NCBI GenBank assembly: GCA_963855995.1 | Contig: OY979717.1 | Span: forward strand, 29,056,246-29,120,245 | Reading direction: 5' to 3' | DNA from: Muricea muricata | Lineage: Eukaryota > Cnidaria > Anthozoa > Malacalcyonacea > Plexauridae | Length of the DNA: 64,000 bases | In this document: positions 11,739 to 23,534 of the stretch, piece by piece | How positions within the stretch are numbered: position 1 is the first letter of the stretch | Layout of the letters: every line of letters starts with the position of its first letter | Notes under the pieces: generated by a model | Database searches by the model: none | The model's input: the letters and a program-made list of their open reading frames with translations, nothing else | Told to the model about the DNA's origin: nothing | Translations under genes and position numbers: made by a program

Positions 11739-12750
11739 TAAGCTTAAATTTGGTATAAAATACGACCTATTAATTACATATATTACACGTTTTGAAATAT
11801 TTATGAAACTAAATTTTTATCTACATACACTTTGAGTTTGAAATAAAACCGTTTAAAGTCATTTTTGTATCTTCGCTCATATTCTTTTACATGTAGAGTC
11901 CGTCAATATTTTGAAATACAGTAATAAGAAGACAGTCTTGCATTTACAAAACATAAACTTACTCTGGAATTTAAATACGCATTATCAACAAACTTGCCTA
12001 GTGTTTCACGCCGTAGTCAATTCTTGGCGTTTCTCTGTATTTCCCAGAATTAATCTCTCTTCAAGAGTCTTGTCGCAGTCGTTTTCGTCTCAGTTCTCGC
12101 CTTTTTGAAGGCCTTAAGTGTTTGCTACTCCTGATATTCCGTCATATTCTTGAGATCATAAATGACCACCCTTCGTTGGTCGTGAAAGTTGCCAAATCTT
12201 TTCGCAAAAATACAAAACAGTTGAATTCGTGATTAATCAATCAACAATAAATTTTAAATCTGGCCAATCAGTGTTAGCCATTCATGATAGTCCATTCATG
12301 AGATCAGTGAGGATGACGTCATGACATACAACTTTTACTACCTACCTATCACGAGCAACGACTTTGAACTCCGCTAATACGAAATTAGTAACCCTCGCCC
12401 CGCGCCGCGCCGTTGGCTCGGGAACATGCATGTCGAGTCATTTTTATCCTTTTAACTATACTTTACTGCACAAATTAGAATAATTTCAACATCATCGCGT
12501 CCAATTACTTTGTTTTTTTTTCAAGAATAAGGCTTGTCTATATAAAAAAGAACATTGCACGGAGGCTTGCATGAAGACATGAATATCATTTTCTCGTGTT
12601 AAATGGTGGCGTCATCAAACCGGTGGAATCATCACATCATTACAACAGGGTGATTTATAATTTTTATATATTCTATAAAAAAATTTACGGAGGAGCAAGG
12701 TTGTAGTTGCATGCTTCTTCTTCTTCTTCTATCACTTTTGATTATTTAAT
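11739..12750. other. Intergenic DNA, nothing recognised
   Basis: AT-rich sequence without identifiable exons, RNA genes or bounded repeats. The 65-codon frame at 11911-12108 shows no protein-like features. Confidence 0.45.
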
Positions 12751-13126
12751 AACTCTCGTTAACGGCAATATTTATTTAGGTTACTTGAACTAGCTTTGTC
12801 TGTTATATATACATGCATGCAGAGTGACATGACGAAATTTTAGCGAATGTTGTCGAATCTCATACGCATTTCGTCCACTAATGTAAAATATCTCTTGTAA
12901 GACAGAAAGAACCGTGTGATTTATCTTTCAGTTAAGAAATTCATCATAGATATTGTTCATTGCGGAACAGCATCTTTTAAAATAACAAACATGATATGCT
13001 GCGTAAATTAATGCGTCATAACCGACGCAGTATTTGTCAATTTCATTACTATATATTGTTGTATTCTATGCTTCCTTTGCGTACATTCAGCAAAGCAAAC
13101 ATATTATATCGTACACTGCTTTATAA
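12751..13126. repeat. Dispersed repeat, copy 2
   Basis: Same-orientation relative of 2546-2838, longer by internal insertions between CTTGTAAGACAG and TATATTGTTGTATT. The class of element is not clear. Confidence 0.65.
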
Positions 13127-15600
13127 TATAGCACTTGTGAATGCTGAACGCTGATTGGTTAAGAGCCGTGTTTATATAACTCAATGTAAACACGGAAAAT
13201 TTCCCGCCACTTGTAAACACGGAAATTTTTCGTATCCTTCGGGCTTTTGACATTGCTATATTATAAAACAAATTTTTCATTCTGGTCAGTGATTTCATTC
13301 TACTAATCCTAAAGCTCCTTTAACACAATTAAATTTTCTTTGACACATTGCATGTGTCAAAAGTTTTTTGACCATACATTAAATTAGGAATTTTTGAGAA
13401 AATTGCTAATTTACACCAAGTACAATTATGCTGGCTGTTTAAAACATCACCACATGAGTTGCCAAAAACGATAGAATGTGCCTTGCAAGCAAGGTGGAGC
13501 TATCATAGTGCACCAATGGTATTGATCATTCAAACAAACACAGAGATTTAAGTTCTTAACCCAAGTTATTCCATATTCAATAACAAAGAGCTATTTTGTT
13601 CAACAGCATTGTGATAGATATAGTTTGTTTATGACTACAGTATAAATGTGGGCTAGCAGCTAATTAGTTGAGCGAACTCTCATGTATCAAACTATAATTT
13701 TGTGGAAACATCACATAAATTTATCATCGCAAAGCTTTTGATTCGTAAGCTCAGATCTTTATCAGTGCTAGTAATAATGATACTAATAGTGCTAATAATA
13801 GTGACCTGTCATTGCCTACTAATTAACCTTCAGATCCAAACTTTATGCCTATTTTGACGCTTCCTGCCATCCGCCATGCACTATCGTGCTTTTGTCTGCA
13901 TATTTATATGGAGAACATGCTCCTAATGTTGTCTATAAATTGTACTTCACGTGATATTGATTATTGTACTAAATCTATATGTTTACTATTAATGTATACG
14001 TTTACTATCACAAAATCGTGACGTAAGCATACCTGAAGTCTTTTGTTCGTTGATCGCTTAGTGACTACCCACATGTACGTTATGCGTACCTATTTTTTCA
14101 GTCGCAATCGCATACAATCACTCGCATCAGATCTTTGTCGGTGTGTCCTTTCTCTCTAACATTGACTAGAAGTTTTTCGTTTTGTTGAATTGTTTAAACG
14201 CGAACGGAATGTGTGCTACTGGAGCCAAAAAACATTACTGGACACAAAAACATTACTTTCGGATTTTGTTCTTTCATGAGTGTGTATAGCCCTTTTAGAT
14301 TACAAAATAGTTTTTGCCTATGTACATTTCCTTTGTACCAGACCATTAAATGCGAGTCTTCATAAAATGATTAGACTTTTTCTACTGTGCTTGCTTGTTT
14401 AATAAAATTTCCAGACACGCCAAAACAAAAGCTGTTCCTGCAATTAACGAGAGCAATGGTTTTGATTTTCCATCGTGTAAATTGTTCCCAGTTTGGAATG
14501 GTGCTGGTAGCATATCTGTAATTGTTCTTCATCACTGATGCATTCCTTCTTTCCTCTCATTCACAGAAATCTTTTCGCTCTTCAATAAGAAATCTGCAAC
14601 GCTCTAAAATTAGTGTGCCGTATACAATTTTTATACGACAATCTCTCGAATTAGCATAGATATAGCGAGGCTCTATTTTTTCCACAGAAAAATACTATCG
14701 ATGGTATATATTCGCGAAAAATTTTAAAACTGTCCTTCTCATTTGAAATGACTGTTCGATATAACTCAGTATGGATTGTGTTTTGGGAAATCACTAATTG
14801 AGATAAATGACTACACGGAGATAGACTGGTGGTGTTTCTACAACTTCTGTTCAAATAAGAAAAAAATCGGTTTTCATATACTTATTTTACAATAATACTT
14901 TTTGTATAAATTATGTATCTGTAATGGCAGAAACTCTTATATACAAATTGTTAGTATTAGCATTTTCTAACAGTATTCAGTGCGTTCTTTCACATGACTT
15001 ACCCTATAACCCCATAGCTAGTGGGAGACATATTGAAAATTTGCGAATAAATGATGACGTCAAAAAATTGTAAAAACAGGAAGTTGCACTTAATTGGCGA
15101 AGTATGACAATAGTATATACGTGTCTGTATACGCTAACATCATAGTGATGAGCATGCATAAACATTTCACAATTTTCTAAGTTTTTAACATTTATTTTTT
15201 AAGCGTAAATTGGACACATCACTGTTTGAGGTCTTTTGATAAGTTACAAAATTTGTATCCATTCAGTATCAGTGTAGACAGATACTCGTACAAAGCACTC
15301 GTTTCTGTATACACTGATACAGAACGGTCACTCATATTGTATATAAATCAATCACGGAACCAAAGCCTCCAAAGAACTAATAATATTTAAATAATGAGCG
15401 TATATAGTTGTTCTCATATTTCTTCGCTTGTATATATACCAATGATAAATAATAATTTGATTCCTTCCTTGAAGATCACCATAATTTACTCAAAAAGTAT
15501 AATAAACAATTCAATTATGTTTACTGTTTTCGGAGTTACTACTGTTTTGTCTTTTATCAAAATATACTCAGTGGTACTAAGAGTAATATAAATTAGTATA
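13127..15600. other. Intergenic DNA, nothing recognised
   Basis: AT-rich. A GCTGATTGGTTAAGAGCCGTG segment and two copies of GTAAACACGGAAA near 13190-13230 look like degraded repeat ends but have no clear partner. No exon or RNA gene is supported. Confidence 0.45.
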
Positions 15601-15601
15601 G

Positions 15602-15759
15602 GTAATAGGACTACATGCTGTCCAATTTGGAAATAATTGGATGAAAAAAATTCCGAGGACTGCCAAAATTGGACGAGGCCGTAGGCCGAGTCCAATTTGC
15701 AGTCAGAGGAATTTTTTGAATTCAATTATTTCCAAATTGGACAGCATGTAGGCCTATTG
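15602..15759. repeat. 158-bp palindrome with GA/GA-GNA apex
   Basis: The two arms are complementary from TAATAGGACTACATGCTGTCC at the left to GGACAGCATGTAGGCCTATT at the right. They meet at the apex GAGGCCGTAGGCCGA (15675-15689), flanked by GGAC and GTCC. Folded, this gives a stem, two opposed GA dinucleotides, a GGCC/GGCC stem and a GTA loop. A few short internal mismatches occur along the arms. The same apex design occurs at 38176-38190. Confidence 0.92.
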
Positions 15760-16097
15760 CAGATTAATTATATCAACCTTTCATCCAAGTGGCGGTACTT
15801 TTCTTCGTGTTTTTGTTAACATTTCTTTCACGCATCTCGTTCAAGCTCTCCTCAGATACTTCAGGAAATCGGTTGATTGATAGCTGAAGTTCTTCTTCCA
15901 TCACATTATCAATATACTAAGCCAAAAAGATCCCCAAAATTGAAGTCTAAATTCATGATTTCCTCCGCCATCTTAAAACTTGATTACACAACGACAACAC
16001 GAAAAGATAAACCAATTGTCGACAATCAAAGGTTGCGCGCTGATTGGTCGAAATATTATTCGTATTGTCTTTGCTGGGATGTGATTGGCTGACAAAA

Positions 16098-16126
16098 ACC
16101 TATCCAATTATTAGTAATTGGATAGG
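16098..16126. repeat. Short palindrome CCTATCCAATTA...TAATTGGATAGG
   Basis: A near-perfect inverted repeat with 12-bp arms around a 4-5 nt centre. It lies about 340 bp to the right of the long palindrome and may be a remnant of the same type of repeat. Confidence 0.6.
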
Positions 16127-16748
16127 CTCGCTTTTCCTTAGAAAAAGTCGACTGAAAACGATCCAAATTAGTCATTTATTTGGACAGAGGAAGGAATTCG
16201 AAAATAATACCAGATTTGGTTATATGAAATTTCAGAGTGATGATATAATTATAATACAAATTAGGCATGTCTATTTCATCAGAATGATCAGATGTAAAGA
16301 CGAAATAATTGCAGACAATTTAACATACCTTCTAGATCACTCTGGTCAAATCCAGACACATTCCTGCGGACGAGGGCCAATATTATCCAGGTATAACAAT
16401 AAGTTAATGGGACAGTTCCATTTTTGAGAATGACGTACTTAATTTCAAGTGAAATCTGCCCTTAAATCTTCTGAATACTCCAGTAACACAAAGTAAGTAA
16501 CTTAGGGAACAATTCTGTAACATATGAACGAAATAACATGACCATTCCAAAAGATATTCGATAAAAACAAATTAAAAAAACAAATTATATTTCGTATTTT
16601 CCGCCATTTTGAAAGGCAAAGTCACTCGCCCGAGTCTTTACCCTTCGTTGCCGTCGTTTGCAACAAAAGATGAACGCACAGATTAGGGCAAGAACGGTGA
16701 GATGTATTCCCCCATCTAGAAAGAACATCTTAAATATATTTGTACTAG

Positions 16749-16982
<234 letters not shown>

Positions 16983-17020
16983 AAATACACAAGTTTTTTG
17001 CTGTCGCTACTCGGAGTTTG

Positions 17021-17300
17021 ATCGTCAGACAGAATGAAACATAACACTTTACATACAGCATATATACAGAGCAAGAGAGCGAAAACGTACACTGCGTCAC
17101 CGGAAGCGAGGGTCACCTAAGACTATTAATAGGCTATATTTACATGGTAGAAATTTATATTTATATTCACAAATAGAAAAGTACTGACCTAACTGGTAGG
17201 AAGTGGAAATGTAGATGAAGCGTCATTATGTGAAGAGTTGAAACTCTTTGCTAGCCTTCAGTCCGGTGTTAAGTTGTGGATTGTTGTATTTAATTAGCAA
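17021..17300. repeat. Left inverted terminal arm of Penelope-like element
   Basis: Reverse complement of 19918-20191 with moderate divergence. Shared landmarks include the TATATGCTGTATGTAAAGTG block, GTGACGCAGTGT, CCATGTAAATATAGCCTA and GCTAGCAAAGAGTTTCAAC. The inner part overlaps the end of the endonuclease frame. Confidence 0.88.
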
Positions 17301-17923
17301 AGCTTCAAGAAAAACAAGGATATTGTAACTGGTAAATCTAATTAAGTGCAAGATTTGGAAGTCATTGAAAGCTAAATTTTCAATAGGAGTGGGCACATTG
17401 TCAAAAGAAAGAGGGATGCTATTTAGTAAAGAGAACTGGTTTTGTAGGCTTGCTAGGTATTGCGGGTGTTCACAGTCTGAAAGATGTTTTCCTATCGCAC
17501 TTGTGGTGAGTTGTGTTGCATGTTCTTTTAAACGCACTGATAAACATTTTTTGTCATGCCTATATAACTTTTGCCACAACCTGGACACGAAACCTCGTAA
17601 ACAAGATTGCTACGCGATAGAGGAGGAACTTTGTCTTTGTTAGAAACGAAAAGCGAAATTCGTTTAGTGTCATAAATAACTATAAATTTGACCGGCTTTG
17701 TTAGAAATCTTTGAATTTTTGACGTGCGGGATCTTATTATGTTCTCACCGCGGTTTCCGAGATAAGGTATTCTGATACAAATTTTCGCTATGTTTTCATC
17801 AGTCTGGGAATCTGTATTGCTAGTAGGTGTGGAGTTGTTTTCATATTTGGTTTTAAGTTTTCGAATTAAAAAATTTCTGATGCTGATAGGATAACCGTTC
17901 CAAGACATAAACGATTTAATCAT
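17226..17923 (-). pseudogene. GIY-YIG endonuclease of Penelope-like element
   Basis: Two overlapping minus-strand frames form the domain. The upstream one holds RSNLVYEVSCPGCGKSYIGM, matching the GIY-YIG signature with a zinc-type Cys pair. The downstream one holds VRLKEHATQ and AIGKHLSDCEH, the conserved Arg and His region. A frame change near 17540 separates them. In intact elements this nuclease nicks target DNA for priming of reverse transcription. Confidence 0.88.
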
Positions 17924-18367
17924 TTCTATTTGATTTCTGAAAAACGTTTTGGGGCTGCAATTAAATCATATAAATGCGCGATGAAAAAGTGATTTGGCCC
18001 ATGCAGTTTTACGAGAAAAATGTTCAAAGCTGGAAAAATGTGTGTATTGTCCGGTATGAGTTTCTTTGCGGTAAATATCAGTGCCATCAACTAAGACTTT
18101 TGTCTAAAAAATGTATCAAGCCATCCGGAAATGTATCAACAGTGAATTTAAGATTAGGACAAAAACTATTAAGTTTTGCTAAAACGGCAAAAATATCGGA
18201 AGGTTTGTTAGTGCAACAATCAAAACTAGTTTTTTAAGGTGCGTTTTTGCAATTTAGTATCGATGAGTTTGTCTTTATAAATGCGATCTAAAATAGATAT
18301 AATATGTCTTTATAAATCTGAACTGTGCAAGAGAGCGGAATGTTAGTGAAAAGTGATTCAACGTCAA
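17924..18367 (-). pseudogene. Penelope RT C-terminal part (before nested insertion)
   Basis: On the minus strand this stretch contains the SFDVESLFTNIPL motif (adjacent to the nested element), then a VDGTDIYRKETHTGQYTHF segment typical of Penelope reverse transcriptases, then FRNQIEMIKSFMSWNGYP. Stops and frame changes break it up. Confidence 0.8.
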
Positions 18368-18374
18368 AAGAAAC

Positions 18375-18878
18375 CATAGACAATCAACAGAATGGACTGG
18401 AAACGCAAGCTAAAGTATCAATGTTGCTGACGCGACATCCGTGATACGGCCTGATATGCTATACTTTGGAACCCTGTAACTTCACTTTAAATATACTTCA
18501 GGACTTTCTATTTACATATTTTAAACAAGAACGGCTATCTCTATGGAACTATCGACTTTTAAAATTCTTTATGGATATAACAAAGCTAAAACCCAACGCT
18601 GAATGTTTGCATTCTTTTTGACTACAGAAATGTCGCCATTGTTGTTGTTGAAAAAGGTTTACGGAAACATTAAATGGTGTTTTTCCGCCTCGTTTATCTC
18701 TCTGAAAAGTTTTAAAAGTCGATAGTTCCATTCACATTTCTGTTCTTGTTTAAAATATGTAAATACGAAGTCCTGAAATGTATTTAAAGGGAAGTTACAG
18801 GGTTCCAAAGTAAAGCGTATCACGGATGTCGCGTAAACTTTAGCTTGCGTTTCCAGTCCATTCCTTAGATTGTCTATG
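18375..18878. mobile_element. Fold-back element nested in Penelope RT
   Basis: A 504-bp element with inverted arms of about 185 bp, starting CATAGACAATC and ending GATTGTCTATG. It is flanked by a perfect 7-bp duplication AAGAAAC (18368-18374 and 18879-18885). Removing the element and one duplication restores continuous reading through the reverse transcriptase motif, which fixes the boundaries independently. The left arm has about 20 extra bases. The core encodes nothing recognisable. Confidence 0.93.
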
Positions 18879-18885
18879 AAGAAAC

Positions 18886-19377
18886 AAACTGATAACCTTC
18901 TTGGAATAAATGCTTAGGAATGTTGTTAATTTGTGCAGCAGCGTCGAACGAGTCAGTAAGAGAGTGATCGTTTAAGGTTAAAGAATGAAGTAAGTGATGA
19001 AGTTAAGGATAGGAATTTCCCCACATTGTAGTGTGGTGTATTTGTTTGTGTCAATGATTGGTGTCAAATTTCTTGTGTGTTTTTGGCAAGCCATGTGCCC
19101 TGCCAAAGTGCGCTGTAATAGGTCGTAATGATTCAAGTTCAGTATCAGTAATTTCACCTCGGTTGTTTAGTGTCAGTAAGTAATGTTGTAAAGAATGAAG
19201 CCTAGTTAGCGTTGGGTCAGAATTTAACTTAGAAAACGTTTTACTGTCTTAGAAGAGTGACTTCATTAATGTGACATAGTCCTGTCGACTTATGAGCACA
19301 ATTCCATTTCCTTTATCAGGTTTTAAGGTGGCAAATTTGTCCGTGAGCGTATTTAGGATGTCAATTTTCTTTCGGCC
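18886..19377 (-). pseudogene. Penelope RT N-terminal motifs
   Basis: Minus-strand fragments in shifting frames include FATLKPDKGNGIVLISRQDY (conserved Penelope motif) and AHFGRAHGLPKTHKKFDT, followed by an MWGNSYPS segment. Multiple stops and frame changes show that it is dead. Confidence 0.75.
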
Positions 19378-19970
19378 TTACTTAAACTCCTTTAAGTCCA
19401 AATCAATATAGTTATAAGTAAAAGAACGGAGGGAGTTCTTGATCTTATCTTGCGCATATTTACCGTCCTTGAATGCGTTTAACCGGGAAACCTGACTCCA
19501 AACGCCTTCAGCCACAGCCTTTATTTCGAATTTGTATGGTCGGGTTGCTAAACCAAATCTAAGTCCCAATTTCAAGACTTCAAGTTCATCAGAGGAGAGT
19601 ATGTGGTTAGTCAAGTCAAGTTTACAATCGTTTCATTCGGGTTGTCTACGATTCCTTCAGATGTGCGCTTAGTAAGTTCTAAAAGGACTGAGAGCTTTCT
19701 CTGGTGTCTACGGCCGATCTTGTTTTTCTCAAGCAAGGGGAGGCGATTTATACCTATAGAGAAGCATATGAGGCGGTATTTCATCCACGTTGTATGTTGA
19801 GGTAGCTGCTGTCTAAGTGCATCAACTTCATTGGTGAGCTGGCTTAAATCGGCTTTCTTCTCGTGTATGGCGTCATTTAGCAACAGGTGTAGATATCTTG
19901 CTCTGGCTTTCTTTCTTTTACTAATTAAATACAACAATCCACAACTTAACACAGGACTGAGAGCTAGCAA
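19378..19970 (-). pseudogene. Penelope-like N-terminal region
   Basis: A 119-codon frame with a basic start and a helical segment ends in VDNPNETIVNLT, and a 78-codon frame continues with LSSDELEVLKLGLRFGLATR. The latter is the conserved start of the Penelope open reading frame (a ...L...E...L..GL.F...P pattern). A stop and frame change divide the two. Confidence 0.72.
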
Positions 19971-20191
19971 AGAGTTTCAACTCTTCACATAATGACGCTC
20001 CATCTACATTTCTACTTTCTACCAGTTGGGTCTGTGCTTGTCTATTTGTAAATATAAATAAAAATTTCTACCATGTAAATATAGCCTAACAGGCTTGGGC
20101 AATCCCTCGCCTCCGGTGACGCAGTGTTTTCGCTCTCTTGCTCTGTATATATGCTGTATGTAAAGTGTTATGTTTCATTCTGTCTGACGAT
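19918..20191. repeat. Right inverted terminal arm of Penelope-like element
   Basis: Inverted counterpart of 17021-17300, ending TGTCTGACGAT. It contains the likely upstream region of the element. Confidence 0.88.
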
Positions 20192-20422
20192 GACTTTAAA
20201 TAAAGTCGAAAATTTACAGTTTCAATTGTTTGTCTTGCTTTTATTCATATCTTGAATTGCAAGAACACTTTATTTCTCGGAATTTGTTTCTTTTTATATT
20301 CTTAGATTGTCGGCTGGCCGTGGTTTTTTTACTATTTAGATTTTGATGATATTCGTGGATTTCGATAGCGGAAAAACCTATTAATTAACTATAATTTTTT
20401 TTAAATTTGGATATGTTTGACC

Positions 20423-21094
20423 TTAGATATAGACCGGGAGTCCAGGGGTGCTAGCCTAGCTGGAAAGGTAACCAATTTTTATGCCTGTAGTGGTCATCTA
20501 CATATACTGTCATATGTAAAAGTGGTCGTCTGCCGAACACATAGTGGTGGATATGGTCAGGGGGGGGGCGGTGAGAATATTAAACTTCTATTAAACTGTA
20601 TTGCTGTAATAAAAAAGTTAATTTTTTATTCAATCACAAGAAAAATTACTTGCATTTTCAGAAGGCTAACAAGAAACTACGTATAAGAAATTTTCTCGGA
20701 TTTCTTATTTTTCAAATTGTTTTCAAGTTATACAGTGTCAAAAACATAGTACCTAGTCCTTTTCGTGAGATTTTGGTCGAATCTTTACGTTTAAAACAGC
20801 AATTACTCAAAAACTATTTAAAGAATCAAAAATCTGTTTAAAAGTCTTAGTATGTAGTTTTATTTTCCTTTTCTGAAAATACACTTCATTTTTCTTGTCA
20901 TGGTATAAAAAATTGACTTTTTGTTTAATACAAGTTTAATTTTCTCATCGCCCCCCCCCCCCCTGGCCATATCCACTACCGTGTGTTTGGCAGACGACCA
21001 CTTTTACATATGACAGTGTATGTAGATCACTACTACAGGCATAAAAATTGGTTACCTTTTCAGCTAGGCTAGCACCCCTGGGCTCCCAGTCTAA
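20423..21094. mobile_element. 672-bp inverted-repeat element with G-run/C-run
   Basis: Arms of roughly 150 bp face each other: GGGAGTCCAGGGGTGCTAGCC at the left and its complement at the right, continuing through GGTAACCAATTTTTATGCC and AAAAGTGGTCGTCTGCC to GGATATGG(T/C)CAGGGGGGG. The homopolymer G (8) at 20561-20568 is matched by a C run (13) at 20951-20963. The 360-bp centre is AT-rich and non-coding. Confidence 0.88.
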
Positions 21095-21424
21095 TATGCT
21101 AAACCAACTGCACAAAGTTTTAAAAAAATCTGCGGAAGGAAATAGAAGATAATGAAGGCTAAAATCCATAAAATCATTGCCGACGTGATAAGATTCCGCC
21201 TCGATATGCGCAACACATTCCGGAAAGAACTAAACTTAAAAGCTTACGAAAACGCGGTCGAAAAACAGCAAAGACCACATGGAAACATACATACTGTTTA
21301 GGTTCCACAAATTTTTTATCGTGTACAGATCACTTATTGATTTCGTCGTCGAAAAACCTCAAAACACAACTTCTCATGTGTCGTTCATTTCCGGTTGGAA
21401 ATTGTTGGTCGGCGAAGCAAATTT

Positions 21425-21837
21425 CGATTCCGTAGACGGTCGGACACCTCCGAGATGGCCGAGCACCTCATTGATCTCGTTTCCAAGCCTATATATCTAA
21501 TAAAACTAATAGAGTTTTCTTTTTAAAATTTTAAATAATCCAATCCCTGACCCAAACCCTAAACCTAACCCTTACAAAAATCGTATAAAAGTAAATAAAA
21601 TAAAAAAAAAGTTTGGCGAACTTAAAAAATAAAAAAATCCTCGGATGGGATTCGAACCCCAGCCTAATCTATTTGATATCGCGCGCCAAGACGACTGAGC
21701 TAACAACGAGCTCGCAGGAAACCGTCGAAATAATTTGTATTTATAGTAGAACTTCGTCTAAATGAGCCAGAGCAGTTTGGAACGAGATCAATGCGGTGCT
21801 CGACCATCTAGGAGGTGTCTGACCGTCTACGGAATCG
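21425..21837. mobile_element. TIR element with tRNA-like cassette, copy 1
   Basis: A 413-bp element with about 60-bp terminal inverted repeats beginning CGATTCCGTAGACGGTC. Inside are a tRNA-like segment on the minus strand (21639-21712) and a telomere-like tract (21547-21576, CCCTGACCCAAACCCTAAAC pattern). A second copy in the opposite orientation with different TIR modules lies at 30335-30771. A GTCGGCGAAGC sequence sits on both outer flanks, so a larger unit is possible. Confidence 0.85.
21639..21712 (-). ncRNA. tRNA-like pol III cassette, copy 1
   Basis: On the minus strand a TAGCTCAGTCGTCTTGG A-box-like sequence (21686-21702) is followed by a perfect GGTTCGAATCC B box (21648-21658). A TTTTTTT run ends it at 21631-21637, as expected of an internal pol III promoter and terminator. 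The acceptor and anticodon arms do not fold well, so this is a tRNA-derived or tRNA-like module and not a functional tRNA gene. Confidence 0.6.
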
Positions 21838-22385
21838 ACTGAATAAGCGTCGGCGAAGCTCCACACGAAACTTATATGGATCTGTCCTGCAACTGTTGGG
21901 GGCCACCTTAATACGAATCTTGAATTTTTTCGGTCTTCGCAGAAGAAACAAATATCAATGATTTCATTGTAAATCTTCTTTGCCAACACATACAAGATAA
22001 AATCGATGGGCCTGGTTCCTCAGCTGGGTATCGTACTACTGTATATGGGCATACCTTGCAGTTGGAAGGGATTAGGAAATTTAGGATTTAGGGTACCTAG
22101 GAAAAATGTATGTGTTCTTGCTAACGATTTGGATGCTGATGGTGTAAGGAAAAGAAAGGCGAAACACTGAAAAGAACAACATACGACACTCCTGGACACA
22201 ATTATTACACACGGCATGTCGACAGTTATCGTAAACCGGAGCCATATGACTTCCCTATGCATGGTTGCATTGACGGTTATAGCAGCAACGTTTTATGATT
22301 GAAGGTATGCTGAGCTAACAAGACGCCTGTAAGGCGTTCACTCCGCCTGCCAAAACGAAAATAGGCACAAGGCTGTAACTAGAGC

Positions 22386-22440
22386 GTTCATTGGGGGTGG
22401 GATATATTCACTTATTCTGCCGAACGATCTCCTTTTAAAT
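22386..22440. repeat. Half copy of GAGCGTTAAT MITE family
   Basis: Reads GAGCGTTCATTGGGGGTGGG then ATATTCACTTATTCTGCCGAACGA and TTTTAAATCAG, matching one arm of the elements at 19-167 and 34945-35105. The other arm is missing. Confidence 0.55.
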
Positions 22441-22873
22441 CAGTTATTATAAGCGTACCTTTCAAGACATTTTAAGACATTGCTAGCACATCTTATATAG
22501 CTAATCACTAAGATAACCAAAAATCAATGTCTGAGTGACTTTCCAGGCACTCTGCAGTCTGCCCAGAGTCCTAGTAAGATTGCATCTTTTAGAATTTAAT
22601 TTAAATGAAAGACTTTCCTAGTACATATAGCAAACAAAATTCTTTTGTCATAATACCACCAACATATGACTGTTTTATTTTTGGGTTAGAAAATTTTACT
22701 TAAAGTGTATACAATACATAAATATACTAACCTGATAGCATCATTTAAATCAATTCTGTAGCACACTGCCTAAAGTCTTCACGATATAATTTGTTGGGAA
22801 CATATGTTTATCTTTTATAAATGTATGAGATCCCACAAGCAAATAGGTCAAAATGTTGCAAACGCGGACATTT

Positions 22874-23418
22874 CGCGAACGGTTAAAAACAGAAAAGACC
22901 AAAGTTTAAGCGGACTTTAAGCATGTTTTGATTCTAACATATTGGCAATAAATTATTCGTACACATATTCGCACATTTAAATTACCGTAGCAAATGTATT
23001 AGGAAATTTGCTAAACTTTGCATGCAAGCAAAGGTGATGCAATGTTTAAACAACAATATCCTAGGTAAATTTTTCGGTAATAAATCCATCGGAATGAAAC
23101 TTACCCAGTAAAATGAGCTTTCTTATTCCAAAGCAGGATCGCAAACGGTTCAAAAAAGAAAAGAACAATGTTTAAGCGGATTTTAAGCATGTTTTCATTC
23201 TAACACTTGGCAATAAATTCGCACACATGTTCGCACATTTAAATTACCGTAGCAAATGCATAAGAAAATTTGCTCAACTTTGCATGCGTGCAAAGGTGAT
23301 GCAATGTTTAAATAATAATATTTTTTTTTAAATTTTTTGTAGTGATTGTATCGCAATGAAAATTACAAAGTATTATGCACTTTCTTATTCCATAGCAAGG
23401 TCGCGAATGGTTCAAAGT
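22874..23418. repeat. Tandem duplication, about 264-bp period
   Basis: Units begin CGCGAACGGTT (22874), CGCAAACGGTT (23140) and CGCGAATGGTT (23402, truncated after about 17 bp). The two full units share AAGCATGTTTT, CGCACATTTAAATTACCGTAG and AAAGGTGATGCAATG. No coding potential. The array stops about 120 bp before the telomere-type tract. Confidence 0.85.
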
Positions 23419-23534
23419 ACGAGTTATAAGTTCATTTATACATAACAAATCGTATCTGAAACGACCCTTTCTAACGGTAACGTTCCTACCCTTTGAGAGG
23501 TTAAAACTACATCCACCCTTTCGAAGAGTAACCA

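Larger units (their letters stand above)
17021..20191 (-). mobile_element. Penelope-like element with inverted terminal arms (broken)
   Basis: Read on the minus strand it encodes, in order, a Penelope-type N-terminal region, reverse transcriptase motifs, the TGQYTHFSSF region and a C-terminal GIY-YIG endonuclease. That order is specific to Penelope-like elements. Both ends carry a roughly 270-285 bp related sequence in opposite orientation (17021-17300 and 19918-20191), starting ATCGTCAGACAGAATGAAAC at the left. Inverted pseudo-LTR arrangements are known for this class. The coding region is broken by stops, frame changes and a 504-bp nested insertion. Confidence 0.88.

Noticed and set aside
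21639..21712. Functional tRNA gene
   Set aside because: A and B boxes and a terminator are present, but the acceptor and anticodon arms do not pair; annotated as a tRNA-like cassette only.
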